Origin: Stenotrophomonas sp. ISL-67
GTDB lineage: Bacteria > Pseudomonadota > Gammaproteobacteria > Xanthomonadales > Xanthomonadaceae
Direction: 5' to 3'
Assembly: GCF_018612915.1 (NCBI RefSeq)
Contig: NZ_JAGGRL010000009.1
Coordinates: forward strand, 124,001-188,000
Length of the DNA stretch: 64,000 nt
Shown piece after piece: positions 60,298 to 64,000 of the stretch (position 1 is its first letter; each line of letters opens with the position of its first letter). A program made the position numbers and the translations under genes. A model generated the notes under the pieces. The model searched no databases and was not told where the DNA came from. It worked only from the letters and a program-made list of their open reading frames with translations.

Positions 60298-62151
60298 GTG
60301 ACCACAAAGCAGAACCTTCGCATCAATGTGCTGGCAGCCGCCGTGCTGTCGCTGTCCGTGGGCGCCAGCGCCTATGCCGCCGGGTTGCCGGTCAAGGAAC
60401 CGGCGAAGCAGGCCAGCACCGCCCAACAGGGTTCCGAACGCATCATCGTCAAGTACGCCCCCGGCAGCGCGGCTGCCTCCGACCGCTCGGCCAAGCTGGC
60501 TGCGGTGACCTCGGCGGTGTCGCGGGCCAGCCTGGGCGCCACCGCCTCGCGCGCTGCCGCCGCCAGCCCGCAGCACCTGCGCCGGCTCGGCACCGGTGCC
60601 GACGTGATCCGCCTGCAGGGCAAGCTCAGCCAGGCCGACCTGCAGAAAGTGCTGAAGGAAATCCAGGCCGATCCGTCGGTCCAGTACGCCGCGGTGGACG
60701 TCAAGCTGCAGCGCGCCGACGTGCGTGCGAAGGAAACCCCGCAGCTGGTGCCGGACGACCAGTACTACACGCAGTACCAGTGGCACCTGCACAGTCCCAC
60801 CGGTGGCGTGAACGCACCTGCTGCATGGGACGTGGCCCAGGGCGAGGGCGTGGTGGTGGCGGTGCTCGACACCGGCATCCTGCCGCAGCACCCGGATTTC
60901 GCCGCTGGCACCCTGCTGGAAGGCTATGACTTCATCAGCGACGCCGAGACCTCGCGTCGTCCCACCGATGAGCGCGTGCCGGGTGCACTGGACTACGGCG
61001 ACTGGGTCGAAAACGACAACGAGTGCTACGCCGGTTCGCTGGCCGAAGACAGCTCCTGGCACGGCACCCACGTGTCGGGCACGGTCGCCGAGGCCACCAA
61101 CAACACCATCGGCATGGCCGGCCTTGCCTACAAGGCCAAGGTGCTGCCGGTACGCGTACTCGGCAAGTGCGGCGGCTACCTGTCCGATATCGCCGACGCG
61201 ATCACCTGGGCCTCTGGCGGCACCGTTGCCGGCATTCCGGCCAACCCGAACCCGGCTGAAGTGATCAACATGAGCCTGGGCGGCGGCGGCGCCTGCGATC
61301 CGGCCTACCAGGATGCGATCAACGGCGCGGTGTCGCGCGGCACCACGGTGGTGGTGGCGGCCGGCAACCAGGCCTCCAACGCCTCCGGCTACCGTCCGGC
61401 CAGCTGCGCCAACGTGATCGCCGTGGGCGCCACCCGCATCACCGGCGGCATCGCCTCCTACTCCAACTTCGGCACGGCGGTCGACCTGTCCGGTCCGGGC
61501 GGCGGTGGCGGCGTGGATGGCAATCCCGGCGGCTACGTCTGGCAGGCCGGCTACGACGGCCTGACCACACCGACCTCCGGTGCCTACACCTACATGGGCA
61601 TGGGCGGTACCTCGATGGCCTCGCCGCACGTGGCCGCCGTGGCTGCACTGGTGCAGGGCGCGCTGGCCTCGGCCGGCAAGGACCCGCTGACCCCGGCGCA
61701 GGTGGAAACCCTGCTCAAGCAGAGTGCCCGTGCGTTCCCGGTGACCATTCCGACCTCCACCCCGATCGGCAGCGGCATCGTCGACGCCAAAGGGGCACTG
61801 GATGAAGCGCTGGCCGAGCCGTGCACGGAAGACTGCGCGCCGGATGCGACGCCGCTCACCAACCGCGTGGCTGTCAGCGGTCTGACCGGCGCCGGTGGCA
61901 GCGAAACGCTGTACAGCTTCGAAGCAGCGGCGGGCAAGACGCTGAGCTTCCTCACCTACGGCGGCAGTGGCAATGTCTCGCTGTACGTCAGCGCGGGCGA
62001 CGCGCCGACCGCGACGGACTTCGATGCCAAGTCCTCGCGTCCGGGCAACAGTGAAACCGTGCGCTTCACCGCGCCGGTGGCGGGCACCTACTACATCAAC
62101 CTGGTGGGTGAATCGGCCTTCAGTGGCGTGAGCATCCAGGCCGTCCAGTAA
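60298..62151 (+). CDS. Secreted subtilisin-like serine protease (S8) with PPC domain
   Basis: 617 aa from GTG 60298 with AGAGGA 8 bp upstream. Signal peptide (LRINVLAAAVLSLSVGASAY), then an inhibitor-like propeptide (RIIVKYAPGSAAAS to about residue 140), and the catalytic domain with D191 (AVLDTGI), H255 (WHGTHVSGT), the oxyanion Asn in AAGNQASN, and S439 (GTSMASPHV). A C-terminal pre-peptidase (PPC) domain (SETLYSFEAAAGKTLSFLTY) is usually cleaved after export. It is similar to extracellular proteases of Xanthomonas and Stenotrophomonas that leave by the type II system, whose ATPase gene follows. Confidence 0.93.
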   Translation: MTTKQNLRINVLAAAVLSLSVGASAYAAGLPVKEPAKQASTAQQGSERIIVKYAPGSAAASDRSAKLAAVTSAVSRASLGATASRAAAASPQHLRRLGTGADVIRLQGKLSQADLQKVLKEIQADPSVQYAAVDVKLQRADVRAKETPQLVPDDQYYTQYQWHLHSPTGGVNAPAAWDVAQGEGVVVAVLDTGILPQHPDFAAGTLLEGYDFISDAETSRRPTDERVPGALDYGDWVENDNECYAGSLAEDSSWHGTHVSGTVAEATNNTIGMAGLAYKAKVLPVRVLGKCGGYLSDIADAITWASGGTVAGIPANPNPAEVINMSLGGGGACDPAYQDAINGAVSRGTTVVVAAGNQASNASGYRPASCANVIAVGATRITGGIASYSNFGTAVDLSGPGGGGGVDGNPGGYVWQAGYDGLTTPTSGAYTYMGMGGTSMASPHVAAVAALVQGALASAGKDPLTPAQVETLLKQSARAFPVTIPTSTPIGSGIVDAKGALDEALAEPCTEDCAPDATPLTNRVAVSGLTGAGGSETLYSFEAAAGKTLSFLTYGGSGNVSLYVSAGDAPTATDFDAKSSRPGNSETVRFTAPVAGTYYINLVGESAFSGVSIQAVQ

Positions 62152-62168
62152 CGGTCCGGCAGTACCTG

Positions 62169-62200
62169 CGGGAGCCCGTCATGTGACGGGCTCCCGTTTT
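62169..62200 (+). terminator. Terminator of the subtilase gene
   Basis: 13-bp perfect stem (62169-62181 with 62184-62196), a 2-base loop, then TTTT. It begins 18 bp after the stop codon and separates the protease from gspE. Confidence 0.88.
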
Positions 62201-62268
62201 CCAAGGCCACCACCGCATGTGGCATCACGGCGAGCTGCTAAAGTCTGCGGGTCGCCAGGAGAGCTTTC

Positions 62269-64000
62269 GTGAATGCGGTAACCCACGATCTTGCTGAAGA
62301 GTCAGCCATGGATGCGGAAAGCCGCATCGTGGCGCTGTTGCTGCGCAACGGGCGGCTGAAGGACGCCGACCTGACCCGCGCGCGGCCGCTGCAGCGCGAA
62401 GCCGGTGGCAGCCTGCTGCCGCTGCTGGTGCGGCTGGGCCTGGTGTCCGAACGTGACCACGCGCAGGCCTGTGCCGAGGTGCTGGCGCTGCCGCTGCTGG
62501 AGGGCAAGGGCGTGCCCGAAGCGCCCCCCGAATCCCTGATCGACGCGCTGCCGCTGTCGCTGCGCTTCCTCAAACAGTTCCATGCCTGCCCACTGGCGCT
62601 GCACGACGGCGTGCTCGACCTGTGGCTGAGCGACCCGCAGGAGCCGTACACGGCCGATGCGGTGCAGTTGGCGATGGCGGTGCCGGTACGCCTGCACGTC
62701 GGCCTGCGCTCGGAGATCGATGACGTCATCGAACGCTGGTTCGGCCAGGGTCGCAGCGCGATGGGCGCGATCATCGAAACCGCCGATGGCGAAGGCAGCG
62801 TGGTCGACGATATCGAACACCTGCGCGACCTGGCCTCCGAAGCCCCGGTGATCCGCCTGGTGAACCTGGTGATCCAGCGTGCGGTGGAACTGCGCGCCTC
62901 GGACATCCACATCGAACCGTTCGAGAACCGGCTGAAGGTGCGCTACCGCGTCGATGGCGTGCTGATCGACGGCGAGAGCCCGCCGGCCAACCTCACCGCA
63001 GCGGTGATCAGCCGCATCAAGATCATGGCGCGGCTGAACATCGCCGAGCGCCGGCTGCCGCAGGATGGCCGCATCATGCTGCGGGTGCAGGGCAAGGAAC
63101 TGGACCTGCGCGTGAGCACCGTGCCCACCGCGCACGGCGAGAGCGTGGTGATGCGCCTGCTCGATCGCGACACGGTGGTGTTCGATTTCCACCGGCTCGG
63201 CTTCACCGATGCGTTCCTGCCGCAGTTCCGCAGGGTGCTGGAGCAGCCGCACGGCATCCTGCTGGTCACCGGCCCCACCGGTTCGGGCAAGACCACCACG
63301 CTGTACACCGCGCTGAGCCAGCTCAACACCGCCGATGTAAAGATCATCACCGTCGAGGACCCGGTCGAATACCAGATCGAAGGCATCAACCAGATCCAGG
63401 CCAAGCCGCAGATCGGGCTGGATTTCGCCAATGCGCTGCGCAGCATCGTGCGCCAGGATCCGGACATCATCATGATCGGCGAAATGCGCGACCTGGAAAC
63501 CGCGCGCATCGCGATCCAGTCCGCGCTGACCGGCCACCTGGTGCTGTCCACGCTGCATACCAACAACGCCGCCGGTGGCATCACCCGCCTGCTCGACATG
63601 GGCGTGGAAGACTACCTGCTCACCTCCACCATCAACGGCATCCTGGCCCAGCGCCTCGTGCGCCGGCTGGAGCCGCAGCATGCGCTGCGCTACCCGGCCT
63701 CGCCGGAGGAGATCGAGAAGTTCGGGCTGCGCCGCCTGCAGCCGGAAGGCGAGATCTTCCTGTACCGCGCGCAGCCCTCGGCGATCGCCCCGACCGGCTA
63801 CCTGGGGCGCACCACCATCATGGAATTCCTGGTGATGAACGACGAGCTGCGGCGCGCGGTGATGCGCCGCGCCGGCATGGGCGAGGTGGAGCAGATCGCC
63901 CGCGCCGCCGGCATGCGCACCATGTATGAAGATGGCCTGGCCAAGGCGCTGATGGGCCACACCACGCTCGAAGAAGTGCTGCGCGTGACCGAGGAAAGCT
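62269..64000 (+). CDS. gspE: Type II secretion ATPase GspE/XpsE (truncated by the window end)
   Basis: 577 codons are visible with no stop; the gene runs off the window. It starts at GTG 62269 with AGGAGA 6 bp upstream (ATG 62308 is an alternative). N-terminal T2SSE_N domain (RLKDADLTRARPLQREAGGS), then the ATPase: Walker A GPTGSGKTTT (K341), Asp box, Walker B QDPDIIMIGEMRD, and His box LVLSTLHTNNA. The zinc-binding Cys pairs of most GspE proteins, expected near residues 465-500, are absent: that stretch has no cysteine. It drives the type II pseudopilus, which exports enzymes like the chitinase and protease upstream. Confidence 0.95.
   Translation, partial: MNAVTHDLAEESAMDAESRIVALLLRNGRLKDADLTRARPLQREAGGSLLPLLVRLGLVSERDHAQACAEVLALPLLEGKGVPEAPPESLIDALPLSLRFLKQFHACPLALHDGVLDLWLSDPQEPYTADAVQLAMAVPVRLHVGLRSEIDDVIERWFGQGRSAMGAIIETADGEGSVVDDIEHLRDLASEAPVIRLVNLVIQRAVELRASDIHIEPFENRLKVRYRVDGVLIDGESPPANLTAAVISRIKIMARLNIAERRLPQDGRIMLRVQGKELDLRVSTVPTAHGESVVMRLLDRDTVVFDFHRLGFTDAFLPQFRRVLEQPHGILLVTGPTGSGKTTTLYTALSQLNTADVKIITVEDPVEYQIEGINQIQAKPQIGLDFANALRSIVRQDPDIIMIGEMRDLETARIAIQSALTGHLVLSTLHTNNAAGGITRLLDMGVEDYLLTSTINGILAQRLVRRLEPQHALRYPASPEEIEKFGLRRLQPEGEIFLYRAQPSAIAPTGYLGRTTIMEFLVMNDELRRAVMRRAGMGEVEQIARAAGMRTMYEDGLAKALMGHTTLEEVLRVTEES

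Overview
The window looks like chromosomal DNA of a Stenotrophomonas-type gammaproteobacterium (Xanthomonadaceae). It is GC-rich. It carries xanA/xanB, an XpsE-type GspE, an XadA-like giant adhesin and a GH18 chitinase. Short palindromes headed by GTAG, the style known in S. maltophilia as SMAG repeats, are scattered through it. The genus call is inference from gene content and repeats. No tRNA, rRNA, CRISPR array, transposase or prophage gene was seen.

Layout. 1-20.9 kb is an envelope-polysaccharide region: etfBA, rfbBACD for dTDP-L-rhamnose, xanAB for GDP-mannose and sugar phosphates, a two-domain WbsX/RgpF glycan protein, a five-gene membrane glycosylation operon of GtrA/GtrB type, and a UDP-glucuronate decarboxylase for UDP-xylose. 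A SWIM/SNF2 helicase, scoAB and a solitary SymE-like toxin gene are interspersed. 21.3-27.1 kb holds alkB, an Mla-like lipid ABC transporter (permease, ATPase, MCE protein, lipoprotein) and a ThrE-type exporter. 27.2-37 kb is housekeeping: an H-NS-like protein, proS, a DUF4124 protein, pssA-holD-rimI and pepA-holC-valS. Both accessory clamp-loader subunits, chi and psi, are therefore encoded close together. 37-42.5 kb holds lptF-lptG, an RDD protein, xerD and dsbC. Around dsbC lie three unrecognised genes with lower GC and a disordered, effector-like composition.

44.6-64 kb carries a secreted multidomain chitinase, purL, an 8.6-kb trimeric autotransporter adhesin with ten neck motifs, a secreted subtilase, and the start of gspE, which runs off the window. 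The chitinase and subtilase are plausible cargo of the type II system that gspE powers.

Most unusual points: three GTAG palindromes lie inside the open frame of holD; a 238-bp triple-nested inverted repeat lies between alkB and the Mla-like lipoprotein gene; three effector-like ORFs surround dsbC and one of them separates it from xerD; and a compact, partly unknown glycosylation operon lies at 16.3-19.9 kb.
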